Source: FEN-1350 sp964643355 (GTDB lineage: Bacteria > Planctomycetota > Phycisphaerae > Sedimentisphaerales > Anaerohalosphaeraceae). From it: 64,000 nucleotides of DNA. Within the stretch, counting starts at the first letter, position 1, and every line of letters begins with the position of its first letter. The stretch is from positions 4,952 through 68,951 of the forward strand of contig CAZXPW010000021.1 in the NCBI GenBank assembly GCA_964643355.1, in the 5' to 3' direction. Under the pieces are notes generated by a model. The model had not been told where the DNA came from, ran no database searches, and saw only the letters and a list, made by a program, of their open reading frames with translations. This document shows, piece after piece, positions 17,608 through 26,743 of this stretch. Both the position numbers and the translations under genes were made by a program.

Positions 17608-18270
17608 TTACTCAAAAAAGATGAACTCATAATCGCCGTGATAACCGAACCTCTCAAAGAGCCACTGCCAGCTTTGTGGTCGAAAGAATGATTCGCAAGT
17701 CAGGGCCCAGCATTGCAGATTGCACAGTTCCCTTTCATTGCGGAAACTTTCGACGACGATGTACTGGTTGCGCGACACCCGATCCATCTCCCGAAACGCC
17801 CCTTCCAGCCGCTCAACGGGGAGATTGTGCAGGGTCGTCAGCGAGATTGCCAAATCAAACTGTTTGTCGGCAAAGGGATACGGGTCTTCGGCACGATGGA
17901 CAAATAACCGATCGCGGATTTCGGGCTTGGCATGTTCAATCGCATACGCGGAAGAATCGAATCCGGAGATTCGGGCCCTCGGAAGTAATCGTGACAACTC
18001 ATAAAGCAGAAAGGCCTTGCCGCAACCGACATCGAGAATCGAGGCATCGTCCTTGAGATCGTATTCGCGGATCAGGGACTGGGCCACCACAGCCCATCGG
18101 CCGTCATACCGATACCCGCCGTATCCGTACCGTCGATCGCCATCCCAATATTCGTATCCATAGTCCCGGGCGACGACCATGCAGGCGGGCTTGTTGTCCA
18201 TCATCCGGCCAACATAATCGCGGTTCGTTCGAGTATGGAGCGGAGTGACGATATTACGAAGCCGACCCAC
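17608..18270 (-). CDS. Class I SAM-dependent methyltransferase
   Basis: The 220-residue product has the SAM-binding motif ILDVGCGKAFLL at 78-89 and a Tyr/Gly-rich segment at 38-57 (DGDRRYGYGGYRYDGRW) typical of a methyltransferase group found beside split transketolases in glycan clusters. The start is GTG at 18270, with GGAG seven bases upstream, overlapping the transketolase C gene by 17 bases. It is the last gene of the 26.7-17.6 kb operon. The methyl acceptor is unknown but is presumably the sugar made with the transketolase pair. Confidence 0.8.
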   Translation of the reverse strand: MGRLRNIVTPLHTRTNRDYVGRMMDNKPACMVVARDYGYEYWDGDRRYGYGGYRYDGRWAVVAQSLIREYDLKDDASILDVGCGKAFLLYELSRLLPRARISGFDSSAYAIEHAKPEIRDRLFVHRAEDPYPFADKQFDLAISLTTLHNLPVERLEGAFREMDRVSRNQYIVVESFRNERELCNLQCWALTCESFFRPQSWQWLFERFGYHGDYEFIFFE

Positions 18271-19192
18271 TCGGGCACTCCATCATCGATCGAACCGCAG
18301 AAATGATTTGTCGGCTGGATAGTCCGTTGTTTTCCTTCATCCACCCGTACGAGCCGTACCCGGCGGGAAATCGATCCCGCAACCCCATCCGCTTGCACAT
18401 GACTCCGCATCCGTTTTCGGCCAGAACCTCGCTGACGATCCCCCCCAACCCGCCGAACACCGAATGTTCTTCGACCGTCAGAACCAGGCCCGTCTTTTCG
18501 GCCGCTTCCAGCAAGGCCGCCTCGTCAAACGGCTTGACCGTCGGGTAATGCAGTACACAGACTTGAATACCCTCTTTTTCCAATTCCCTCCCGGCCGCAA
18601 GGACTTCCGGCACAATGTGTCCTGTGGTCACGATCGTCAGGTCGCCGCCTTCACGCAGAGTCACGGCCTTTCCGACCATGAACGGCCGTTCGGTCTCGTA
18701 CACCTTCGGACTGCCTCCCGTCGCCAGGCGGATATACACCGGCCCGTCGATCTGGGTTGCTGCAAAAGTCACCTGACGCGCCTCCAGCGGATCGCACGGG
18801 GCAAAAATTGTCATCCCCGGCAAAATCCGCATCACGGCCAGATCCTCAACGGTATGATGGGTCGGTCCCAGATCGCTATAGGCGAATCCCGCCCCGATCC
18901 CGACCAGCTTGACATTCATCCGCTGCAGGCAGACATCGTCGCGGATTTGTTCGTAGGCCCGCATCGTCAGGAAACCCGCGATGGTGTAGGCGAACGGGAC
19001 TTTGCCGCAGGCGGCCAGACCCGCAGCGACGCTGATCATGTTGGCCTCGGCAATCCCGAAGTTGATGAACCGCCCCGGAAAATCCTTCCGATAGCGGTCA
19101 TAGACGATCGCGCCGTTGTCGGCCACGAGGGCCAGTACCCGTGGGTCCCGTCCGGCCAGGTCATGCATCGCGGCGATATAGGCGTTTCGCAT
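18254..19192 (-). CDS. Transketolase C-terminal subunit
   Basis: This 312-residue protein matches the pyrimidine-binding and C-terminal domains of transketolase as a separate subunit. NFGIAEANMISVAAGLA holds the Glu that activates thiamine diphosphate, and FAPCDPLEA and VEEHSVFGGLGG are typical. The start at 19192 lies 2 bases after the N-subunit stop; the frame extends upstream into that gene but the family start is here. Together with its partner it forms a split transketolase that moves a two-carbon ketol unit. Location in a glycan operon suggests a dedicated sugar-building role. Confidence 0.88.
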   Translation of the reverse strand: MRNAYIAAMHDLAGRDPRVLALVADNGAIVYDRYRKDFPGRFINFGIAEANMISVAAGLAACGKVPFAYTIAGFLTMRAYEQIRDDVCLQRMNVKLVGIGAGFAYSDLGPTHHTVEDLAVMRILPGMTIFAPCDPLEARQVTFAATQIDGPVYIRLATGGSPKVYETERPFMVGKAVTLREGGDLTIVTTGHIVPEVLAAGRELEKEGIQVCVLHYPTVKPFDEAALLEAAEKTGLVLTVEEHSVFGGLGGIVSEVLAENGCGVMCKRMGLRDRFPAGYGSYGWMKENNGLSSRQIISAVRSMMECPSGSAS

Positions 19193-19194
19193 GG

Positions 19195-20070
19195 TTATTC
19201 GCGCTTTCCGATCGTCAATTCTTCCATCCCCAGATCGCGGCAGGCCGCCTTCATCTCCTCCGGATTCGGCAGCCGGTAATGCCAAATTGGGACATTTTCC
19301 ATGAAGCTGACGCCTTTGCCCTTGGTTGTATGCGCGAGAACAAGATTGGGTCTTCCAGATTCAAACGGTATCCGTCCAAAGGCATCCAGTAAAGCCGTAA
19401 TGTCATGGCCGTCCACTTCACACACAGACCAGCCGAACGACCGCCACTTGTCGGCCAGCGGCTCCAGCGACACGATTGAATCGAGCCGGTCCAGTGCCTG
19501 GAGCTTGTTGTAGTCGAGAATCGCCGTCAGATTGTCCAGCCCCTGCTGTCCGGCAAACATCGCCGCCTCCCATACCGACCCTTCTTGACATTCTCCATCG
19601 CCGAGAACAACAAATGTGCGATACGACTTGCGATCCATCTTTCCCCCCAGAGCGATCCCGACGCCGAACGGAAATCCATGGCCCAGCGCCCCGGTCGAGG
19701 CCTCCACACCCGGGAGTTTGTGCATATCGGGATGGCCGCCGAGGATCGTTCCGCTGCGCCCGTAGGTCTCCAGAAGCGACTCCTCGATGAATCCCATTTC
19801 GGCGAGGATCGTGTACAGGGCGACCGCCGCATGCCCCTTACTCAGGATGAAGCGGTCCCGGTCGGGATTGTTCGGATCGGCCGGGTCCACGCGGAGGATT
19901 TGACGATAGAGAACCGTCAGGATTTCGACAATGGAGAAACAGGCCGGCAAATGGCCGCCGCCGCCCAGACAAATCGTGCGGAAGATCTTTCGCCGCATCT
20001 CGGCCGCGCACTGGCGCAACCCTTCAATCGTTTCCTGCTGACTCGACTTGTCCAGAACGAATTGCGGCAT
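19195..20070 (-). CDS. Transketolase N-terminal subunit
   Basis: The 291-residue product carries the diphosphate-binding half of transketolase. Motifs include GGHLPACFSIVEIL, DRFILSKGHA, STGALGHGFPFGVG and the ThDP motif GDGECQEGSVWEA, closed by LDYNK. The start at 20070 fits the family length and lies 11 bases after the radical SAM stop. Housekeeping transketolase is normally one chain, so this two-gene form inside a glycan operon is probably specialised, as seen in clusters that build branched or higher-carbon sugars. Confidence 0.88.
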   Translation of the reverse strand: MPQFVLDKSSQQETIEGLRQCAAEMRRKIFRTICLGGGGHLPACFSIVEILTVLYRQILRVDPADPNNPDRDRFILSKGHAAVALYTILAEMGFIEESLLETYGRSGTILGGHPDMHKLPGVEASTGALGHGFPFGVGIALGGKMDRKSYRTFVVLGDGECQEGSVWEAAMFAGQQGLDNLTAILDYNKLQALDRLDSIVSLEPLADKWRSFGWSVCEVDGHDITALLDAFGRIPFESGRPNLVLAHTTKGKGVSFMENVPIWHYRLPNPEEMKAACRDLGMEELTIGKRE

Positions 20071-20081
20071 TGTCCTGTCGC

Positions 20082-21152
20082 TTAGACAAAATTCACATGT
20101 TTGGCCGTCGGCCATCGGATCTCGCTGAGATACTCGTTGATCGCATGGGGCCGGCAATTTGGCGGACAGACGCGACAGACCTCCAGTTGTTCTTCGATGT
20201 GTTGTTTGATCCTCTTGCGTTTGTCTCCCCGCCAGATATCAAAAAAGGACGCCTCTCCGATATTCCCGTATACAAATTCGGCCCGGTCCCAATACGGAAG
20301 GCAACTGGCCACATCTCCGCCGGAGTTGATCGCGGTGATGAAGCTGGTCCCCAGACAGTGCACATAATTCCGTTGACCATACCCTTCAAATGCATTGCGC
20401 CGAATGACAACCGAAAAGTCCGGCCCGCTCAACTTCTCCAGCCGCCCAAAGATCCGCTCCAGCCGCAATAACGACAACGGCTCTTTGATTTGATAGCTTT
20501 GCTTGTCGTTCTGCTGGACAAACGGCTTGACCACAAAGTAGTCGATGCCCGCGGATTTGAGCCGGCTGGCGGCTTCAAACACATAATCCAGATTCTCCGG
20601 CAACAGAACAAACTGCGCTCCCAGATCGACGCCGAGGTTTTGACGCCGCCGGATCTCAACTGCCTGCTCGATACGGCCAACGACCCGCTCGAATACCCGC
20701 GTTGAAACCTGATGAATGGCGGCGTAATTGTCCGGCGAACCCCCGTTGAAACTGAACCGGACGAACAATAACGACGGAAGAATTGCTTCCGCCAGTTCTT
20801 CCGTTAGAAGTTGACCATTGGTAAACAGACCGGCATCGATCCCCTGCCGATGACAACGATCGACCATCGGCCCCAGATCCGGATGAAGCAACGGTTCGCC
20901 CTCTCCGGCGAACAGAACGCTCCGCACCCCACATGCGGCCAGTTCGTCGATCAGCGCCAACGCTCGATTGCCATCCAGACGACGATTCGGGTGGCCGATA
21001 TAATCATACGCACAGAACACACAGCGATGATTGCAGGAACCGACGGGACTGATTTCCACATACAGCGGAAAACAATCGCCCGTTTCCATGAATTCGGCCA
21101 CGCGATCCGGATGATACATCAGCTTGTGCCCGTCCATCAGGAACCGACGCAT
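20082..21152 (-). CDS. Radical SAM/SPASM-like protein
   Basis: The 356-residue protein has the CxxxCxxC motif at Cys40/44/47 and the SAM-binding FAGEGEPLLHP strand. C-terminal cysteines in HCLGTS, ASCLPYWDR and EVCRVCPPNC suggest auxiliary iron-sulfur clusters. ATG at 21152 joins the upstream methyltransferase stop as TGATG, so the two are coupled. With the split transketolase it makes a three-gene unit for an unusual monosaccharide. The exact chemistry is not predictable. Confidence 0.8.
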   Translation of the reverse strand: MRRFLMDGHKLMYHPDRVAEFMETGDCFPLYVEISPVGSCNHRCVFCAYDYIGHPNRRLDGNRALALIDELAACGVRSVLFAGEGEPLLHPDLGPMVDRCHRQGIDAGLFTNGQLLTEELAEAILPSLLFVRFSFNGGSPDNYAAIHQVSTRVFERVVGRIEQAVEIRRRQNLGVDLGAQFVLLPENLDYVFEAASRLKSAGIDYFVVKPFVQQNDKQSYQIKEPLSLLRLERIFGRLEKLSGPDFSVVIRRNAFEGYGQRNYVHCLGTSFITAINSGGDVASCLPYWDRAEFVYGNIGEASFFDIWRGDKRKRIKQHIEEQLEVCRVCPPNCRPHAINEYLSEIRWPTAKHVNFV

Positions 21153-21832
21153 CACAGCCCCCCCTTTCGCTTGCGGCAACAGACCGCAATCAGATAATGG
21201 ACCATCGGCAGATAACCCGTGTGAACCACCTCGTCATTGGCTCCAAACAAAAACACCTGATGAAAGTGCCGCTTGAGTTGATCCCGAAGCCGATCCCCGG
21301 AATACAGATTCACATGGCCGGCACGGGCCGTTTCCGAGGCGTATTGCTGAGCCGTAATGTTGGGGGTTCCGATGATCGCAATCCCATATTCATTCAGATG
21401 TGCCAGAATCACCCGGATCCACTCTTCCGATTGGTCGGCCGGAATATGCTCGATCACATCCAATGCAACAACCGCATCAAATGTTCCGAGTCGGGCGTCA
21501 AAAAAATCGCCGCAGGTAAATTCCATGGCCGCCGAGGTCCAATTCGCTTTGGCGGACGAGATCGCCTCGGCGTCGAAATCCAGTCCGTGCGCCCTCCCGC
21601 ATTCCCGGGCCAGAACCCAGGTCCCCAGCCCCTCTGCGCAGCCCAGATCCAAAACGCTCCGACCGGCGCCGATCAGCTTGGCGGCGAATTTGTAATACGC
21701 CTGCGAAAACAAAAGCCGACGAGGACTGTGCCGCATCCAGTACGAAATATGTTCGCCGAAACGGATCGGATTCGGACTCATGCCCTCCTTGACGACCAGC
21801 CAGGGGTTTTTTGTCGCCGATTCGCCGCTCAT
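21152..21832 (-). CDS. SAM-dependent methyltransferase (tandem copy 2)
   Basis: This 226-residue class I methyltransferase has VLDLGCAEGLGTWVLA as motif I, GLDFDAEAI after it and VVALDVIEHIP as the post-I strand. It closely parallels the product of the upstream gene through the whole length (for example GTPNITAQQYAS against GTPNQTAGIYAS), so the two arose by tandem duplication. The start at 21832 forms an ATGA overlap with the upstream stop. Likely substrates are glycan hydroxyl groups. Confidence 0.8.
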   Translation of the reverse strand: MSGESATKNPWLVVKEGMSPNPIRFGEHISYWMRHSPRRLLFSQAYYKFAAKLIGAGRSVLDLGCAEGLGTWVLARECGRAHGLDFDAEAISSAKANWTSAAMEFTCGDFFDARLGTFDAVVALDVIEHIPADQSEEWIRVILAHLNEYGIAIIGTPNITAQQYASETARAGHVNLYSGDRLRDQLKRHFHQVFLFGANDEVVHTGYLPMVHYLIAVCCRKRKGGL

Positions 21833-22512
21833 CCTGCGTCTTTCGGATTGCACGCAACGGCCAGCAAATAATGGCTCATCGCCTCAAACCCGACATGGAC
21901 AATCTCATCGTTCATACCAAACAAGAAGACCGTGTGAAAAAATCGTCCGATTGTTGCGCGAAGACGGTTGGCCGTATAGAGATTGATATGTCCTTCCTGG
22001 CTGGCTTTGGAAGCATAGATACCGGCCGTTTGATTCGGAGTCCCAATGACGACAATCCCGTCTTCCGCCAGATTTCGTACGATCGTCGAAAAAAAACGAT
22101 CTTCCTCTTCCGTTGCGATATGTTCGACGACATCCAACGACACCACCGAATCGAACCGGCCATAGACTTTTCCCAGAAAGTCTTCTTCCACAAATCGCAC
22201 GGAGGGCGAGTTCCAGTTTTGCCGGGCCGCAAAGATGGCTTCGGCATCCAGATCGACGCCCGTATAACAACGAGCCGATTCGGCCAAAATCGCCGTCCCG
22301 ATCCCTTCGCTGCAACCCAACTCCAGCATGTCCCCGCCGCAATCGGCCATCTTGGCGGCAAATTTGTATCGCGACAGCACAAAACCGAGCCGTTTGGGAT
22401 CGACCGCCAGATTATACGACCAATGCCGGCCGAGTTTCCAATCAGGACCCCCGAAATGATTCCGTACCTGTTGCCACTGTTGGCGGCCGTGATCCAAAGC
22501 GGTGCGCTTCAT
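21829..22512 (-). CDS. SAM-dependent methyltransferase (tandem copy 1)
   Basis: The 227-residue product has motif I in MLELGCSEGIGTAILA, then GVDLDAEAIFAA and VVSLDVVEHIA. The C-terminal segment FHTVFLFGMNDEIVHVG is nearly the same as in the neighbour copy. Both copies lack extra domains, so they probably methylate two positions of the same sugar or two different sugars in one chain. It lies 9 bases after the family 9 glycosyltransferase gene. Confidence 0.8.
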   Translation of the reverse strand: MKRTALDHGRQQWQQVRNHFGGPDWKLGRHWSYNLAVDPKRLGFVLSRYKFAAKMADCGGDMLELGCSEGIGTAILAESARCYTGVDLDAEAIFAARQNWNSPSVRFVEEDFLGKVYGRFDSVVSLDVVEHIATEEEDRFFSTIVRNLAEDGIVVIGTPNQTAGIYASKASQEGHINLYTANRLRATIGRFFHTVFLFGMNDEIVHVGFEAMSHYLLAVACNPKDAG

Positions 22513-22521
22513 GGAGAAATC

Positions 22522-23571
22522 TTACTCCGGAATCGTGGGAGTGGAAACGCAATCGGTCGTCGAAAATTGCCGGATCTCGTCCAGCGATCGACGCTGCCGA
22601 TCGGCAATGGATACCAGCCGTTCGGCCAGCTCCGCGGCCGGATCCGAATGCTCCAGGAGGCGGCGAATCGCCCGCTCGACCTCGTCCGGAGCCGGACTGC
22701 ACAGTTTGGTGGCAAATCGGCACTGGGGTTGATGGCAGGGGTACTCCGAACACAGGCAGTTGCCCGCGGTCACCACCGTTCCCAGGCCGTACAAACACAA
22801 TTCCCGATGACCGGTCGAGCTGAACAACGCCACAACCTTCTTCTTCAGGGCGATCGCCAGATGAAGACCGAAACTGTCGTTGGTTACGATCAAGCGGCAA
22901 CTGTGGATCCAGTCAAAATACTGCTCCATATCGTTGAGTCCCTGTTGCCACGAAATGGAGTAATCCTTTCCGAGCCGAGATTCCAGAAGCTGCCAGTTTT
23001 CCGTCGGCCAGACCTTGGACGGCCATTTGTTGCCGACCATATAATTGAAACCAATATCGTATTGCTCTCGGGACCGCGGGGAGTACCCGAATATGTATCC
23101 CTCGCCGCGCCACTGTCGGCCGACCATCTCAAACAGGTGTTCCTGCCAGTACCGGCTGTCGCTGCGCTTCTGCTTTTCGTCCTTGCACAGGTTCAGCGCG
23201 TCATGGGTCCCGTCGTATGCCTCGGCCTGTCCGGTCTTGGCGTCAAAACGGAATCCGAATCGCCGCCAGGCACGAACCTGATCGGCCAGAGCGCACAACC
23301 CCGGCACTTTTTCCAGATTGATCACGGTATCGAAATGCTCCGACTGAAGTTGCAATACGCTGGACAGATCATAAATCAAAACCCGCGCGATGTGCGGATT
23401 GTTCTTCAAAATCGGATAGGCCTTCTCGTCGACCAGCCAGGTCACATGGTCATCCTGAAACAGATTCAACAGCACCGTCGATCGAAGAACATCGCCGTAA
23501 CTGGTGACATTGCTGATCTCCGGATCGAGCGTTTCCGAATAGCCCACCTTGATGATTAAGACTTTTTGCAT
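22522..23571 (-). CDS. Glycosyltransferase family 9 (heptosyltransferase-like)
   Basis: The 349-residue protein begins with KVLIIKVGYSE and has the GT9 donor-site region NDSFGLHLAIALKKKVVALFSST. Family 9 enzymes add heptoses or related sugars in lipopolysaccharide cores or glycoproteins. Four cysteines cluster near the C-terminus (CLCSEYPCHQPQC), which is common in this branch. ATG at 23571, with AGAGGA five bases before it, was preferred over an upstream start within the previous gene. It may act on an unusual sugar made by the transketolase block. Confidence 0.78.
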   Translation of the reverse strand: MQKVLIIKVGYSETLDPEISNVTSYGDVLRSTVLLNLFQDDHVTWLVDEKAYPILKNNPHIARVLIYDLSSVLQLQSEHFDTVINLEKVPGLCALADQVRAWRRFGFRFDAKTGQAEAYDGTHDALNLCKDEKQKRSDSRYWQEHLFEMVGRQWRGEGYIFGYSPRSREQYDIGFNYMVGNKWPSKVWPTENWQLLESRLGKDYSISWQQGLNDMEQYFDWIHSCRLIVTNDSFGLHLAIALKKKVVALFSSTGHRELCLYGLGTVVTAGNCLCSEYPCHQPQCRFATKLCSPAPDEVERAIRRLLEHSDPAAELAERLVSIADRQRRSLDEIRQFSTTDCVSTPTIPE

Positions 23572-23581
23572 GCTAATCCTC

Positions 23582-24934
23582 TTAAACATCGGGTTGCAGG
23601 GTTGTCTGAAGAGAAACCCGTCGGGGAATATCCTGAACGGGCCTTCCTCGATTCAATAACTCCTGAACCATCGAATCGACCTGCCGCGCCCGATTGTCCA
23701 TCGTATGATCCCGCAGGGTTCTCCGTTGTCCCGCCAGACCAATCTGCCGGCGGACATCATCATGGTCCAGAAGATAACGAACCTTCTCAACGCATTCGTC
23801 GATCGACGAATAGGTCACCACCTCCCGATCCGGTTCGAACAGATCCCGAATGTTGTCTCCCGTGTCCGTCAGCATGCAGGTTCCCATGCCGGTGGCCTCA
23901 TACATGCGAAGATTGCCCACGCTCCCCCATGACTTGGCCATGTGATTATTAAAACTGATTTTGGAACGCCGCATCAGATCGTACATCTTCAGCCCGTACA
24001 CCGGGGCATGAATCCTGTCGGGGAACAGAGATCCCAGCGTTCGCAGCGGATATCCCTGTCGATCTCGATTGGCCTTCTCGGCCGACGCGATCTTGTCCGG
24101 AAGAATCGCCAGCTTCCGGCGAAGATCGTCGAGGTCCGTCGGAATCAGGGTCAATCCCACCAGAATCATGGCCAACGATTCCCGATTTCCCGAATATCCG
24201 ATATTCCCAAGCATCTCACAAGTGCGGAGTTGGACTCTCTCCTGTTCATCCAGCCACATATGAATATCGGTTTGTTCCAGAAGCCGCAACAAATCCCAAA
24301 ACCGGTTGGCATGGGACTGGTGTCCGAATCCGGAAGACCCGATATACGAAAAACCGGCCGCGTAGGAGCTTTCTGTATAGCCGGCCGCCGCAAGCTTGTC
24401 GTGAATCCGATGGTCAAAGGCATGGTACATCAGCTTGGCGTCCAATCCCTCCTGACGATACCGGCGAACCATGGACGGCATCCCGATCAAAAGCAAATCC
24501 GTATCGTCCAGTTGCTTGAAATCGCTGGGAAATCCCCGATGGGCAACGATCAGTTTGATAAAGGGAAACATCCCCTTCAATTGTTTCCGGATCGGGTAAG
24601 GAATGGTTTGCCCCTGGAAATACACGACATCCGGCCGGAACCGTTCGATTTGCCGAAGGGCAATTTCCGTCTGCCAGGATTCCGGGGCATATCGGATTCC
24701 GTTTTCTCGGGCCCAGGTTTCCTGCATGGGCTTGAGATCATAGACCAGTTCCGCAACCTCATGGCCCATCCGCCCCAGTGCAGCGCTAATCCCGTTGGAA
24801 TAGACATACGCCTCGGCGAATAACGCTTCCTGCTGTTGGCGATAACTCAAGTGGATCCATTGCGGATGATCGCGATACAGATCTTCGCCAAGATAATGCA
24901 GTGCCGCCACGCGAAGAAATCGAAAATGTCGCAT
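23582..24934 (-). CDS. CgeB-like glycosyltransferase
   Basis: The 450-residue product looks like a GT-B glycosyltransferase of the CgeB/DUF3880 type. The middle and C-terminal part carries ISFNNHMAKSWGSVGNLRMYEATGMG followed in sequence by LLTDTGDN-type and ARQVDSMV segments that match the family's donor domain. The N-terminal half has RPDVVYFQG, usual for the acceptor domain. It lies 6 bases downstream of the TPR-tailed protein gene. The donor is unknown. Confidence 0.72.
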   Translation of the reverse strand: MRHFRFLRVAALHYLGEDLYRDHPQWIHLSYRQQQEALFAEAYVYSNGISAALGRMGHEVAELVYDLKPMQETWARENGIRYAPESWQTEIALRQIERFRPDVVYFQGQTIPYPIRKQLKGMFPFIKLIVAHRGFPSDFKQLDDTDLLLIGMPSMVRRYRQEGLDAKLMYHAFDHRIHDKLAAAGYTESSYAAGFSYIGSSGFGHQSHANRFWDLLRLLEQTDIHMWLDEQERVQLRTCEMLGNIGYSGNRESLAMILVGLTLIPTDLDDLRRKLAILPDKIASAEKANRDRQGYPLRTLGSLFPDRIHAPVYGLKMYDLMRRSKISFNNHMAKSWGSVGNLRMYEATGMGTCMLTDTGDNIRDLFEPDREVVTYSSIDECVEKVRYLLDHDDVRRQIGLAGQRRTLRDHTMDNRARQVDSMVQELLNRGRPVQDIPRRVSLQTTLQPDV

Positions 24935-24940
24935 TCAGAC

Positions 24941-26743
24941 CTACCTTACCCGTGAACTCGGGTGATGAAATGGTTTGGCATAAATTCCGGATCGATCCGA
25001 AATAATGGTGTTTTGCGCCCGTTGAATCCGTTCCCGGGTATCGCCGGTTCGGGAATCCGACGGATCGATTTCCTGGGCCGCTTCGACGAAAAGACGGGCC
25101 TGATCACAGTCCCCCATTTTCCAGCTTACATCGGCCAGGTTGCGGTACGCCTCCGGGTCTTGCGGCTGGAATCGAATGGCGGACGAAAAAAACTCGATCG
25201 CCGCCGGAAGATTTCCGTGCCGCAAATGGTCCTGCCCCAGACGATTTAAATTGGCGACACGATATCGCTGAGAATCGAGTCGAGTTGGACGCAAGGTCGA
25301 GTCGTTCAACACCGCCTCAAAAACGCGCCGACCCAGTCCCGGTTCCATCGCGAAGAATTGTTCCCCCCGTCGTTGGATCAACTCCGGATCCGACGGCGTG
25401 CTGAGCCATTGCAGCAGTTTCTCCGCGGATTCCGGTTCATATCCGAGAAATCCCTTTCGAATATATTCGCCAAAAATCTCAAACCCGGTCGAACCGTACA
25501 ACAAGGAGGGGACTCCGAATCGCAGGGACTCGATGCAAACCGATGAAAAACTGGTCAAGTGGGCGTGAACCGATTTGAGCAATTCAAACAACGGTTGATC
25601 GGTCGCCTTTTCGATTTCATAATTCTCGATACCCGATCGAGACAGAAGATCGAGAAACGGCTGTTTTTGGTCTCGGAATCGCGGATGACACCGCAACAGC
25701 CACAACCAGTCCCGCGGACCGATTCGCATCGCCTCAAGCACATGGGCCGGTATCCCGTCCGCCGGATATTCCAGGGTTACCAGGATCGTTTTGTTTCGTC
25801 GTCCCAATTCCGACCCAAACGACGGATCGAGACGATCTTCTCCCGATCCGGGTTCCTGAAGCGATTTCCGCATCATCTCATGCGGCCCCACAATCGGTCG
25901 ATGGTGCCGACAACCATTCGGCCGCAAGGCAAGGATCGCATCCCGGAACAGATCCCCCCACACATAAAACCAATCCGGAAGGTACTCGTAACCGCCGTCC
26001 GGAATCCTTGTCCATCGCTCGTAATACGGACTCTGCGGGACGATCCCATGCTGCAATTCGACGGTCGCAATCCCCAAATCCCGACAGGCCCGGATCAGGC
26101 CCATCGCCATCGGACAAGTGTAGTAACAGACCAGCGAAACCACCCTGGGCTGAATGTGAAATAGAAGATCCAGAAACAACATCCGGTATTGTTCGGTATT
26201 GTGAAGGATTTCAAGAATAATCCCTTCGTCCATATCGATCGAACATTGCGACAAAACTTGCTGTCGTAACGATTGAAAATGGTGGATCTCGCCGTGACCG
26301 ACCGGACACGGAATCCGGGCCTGAGTAAGTTTGATGATTTCCGTCGGATAATAGCGGGGACTTGTGGCCTGAACCCGACCGCTGTCCAACTCGATTTTCA
26401 AAGTCCTGTGTTCGTCCTTGACCGTCTCCAAATATGGATCGGACAATCCATAGTACAATCCCCGGATCTTCGTTCGATATTCGTTCCAGCGAGTCCAAAA
26501 CAGAAAGTCCACGCCTCGATGCTTTTCCAGCGAACGCAACTGGACCGGATCCGGAACATAGCTCCATAGGTTGTATTGGCCGTTTCGGACCGTTCGGAAA
26601 GTCGGGTTATGAGGATTTTCCAGGGTGGCGGCCAGAGCGTTCCGGATGACCGGCCATACGCAAGTACCCTCATACTGAACTGCGTTCACATCAAACTGTC
26701 GTTCGAGCTCCCCGATAATGCCAAGAGAATCGAGAAAACTCAT
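24941..26743 (-). CDS. Surface-carbohydrate biosynthesis protein with C-terminal TPR repeats
   Basis: This 600-residue protein is the first gene behind a sigma-54-type promoter. The central part has the VELQHGIVPQSPYY segment (228-240) seen in capsule and teichoic-type transferases, followed by LLRCHPRF and a region around HLTSFSSVCIESLRFGVPSLLYG like the donor site of those enzymes. Residues about 495-565 form two TPR units. The N-terminal FDVNAVQYEGTCVW segment is shared with the partial gene at 1-809. A transferase that docks on a protein acceptor through its TPR tail is a reasonable idea but is inference. Confidence 0.65.
   Translation of the reverse strand: MSFLDSLGIIGELERQFDVNAVQYEGTCVWPVIRNALAATLENPHNPTFRTVRNGQYNLWSYVPDPVQLRSLEKHRGVDFLFWTRWNEYRTKIRGLYYGLSDPYLETVKDEHRTLKIELDSGRVQATSPRYYPTEIIKLTQARIPCPVGHGEIHHFQSLRQQVLSQCSIDMDEGIILEILHNTEQYRMLFLDLLFHIQPRVVSLVCYYTCPMAMGLIRACRDLGIATVELQHGIVPQSPYYERWTRIPDGGYEYLPDWFYVWGDLFRDAILALRPNGCRHHRPIVGPHEMMRKSLQEPGSGEDRLDPSFGSELGRRNKTILVTLEYPADGIPAHVLEAMRIGPRDWLWLLRCHPRFRDQKQPFLDLLSRSGIENYEIEKATDQPLFELLKSVHAHLTSFSSVCIESLRFGVPSLLYGSTGFEIFGEYIRKGFLGYEPESAEKLLQWLSTPSDPELIQRRGEQFFAMEPGLGRRVFEAVLNDSTLRPTRLDSQRYRVANLNRLGQDHLRHGNLPAAIEFFSSAIRFQPQDPEAYRNLADVSWKMGDCDQARLFVEAAQEIDPSDSRTGDTRERIQRAQNTIISDRSGIYAKPFHHPSSRVR

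Noticed and set aside
17467..17691. Possible small plus-strand gene in the AT-rich gap
   Set aside because: It runs antisense into the end of the methyltransferase gene and has no ribosome site; the region is better read as promoter DNA.
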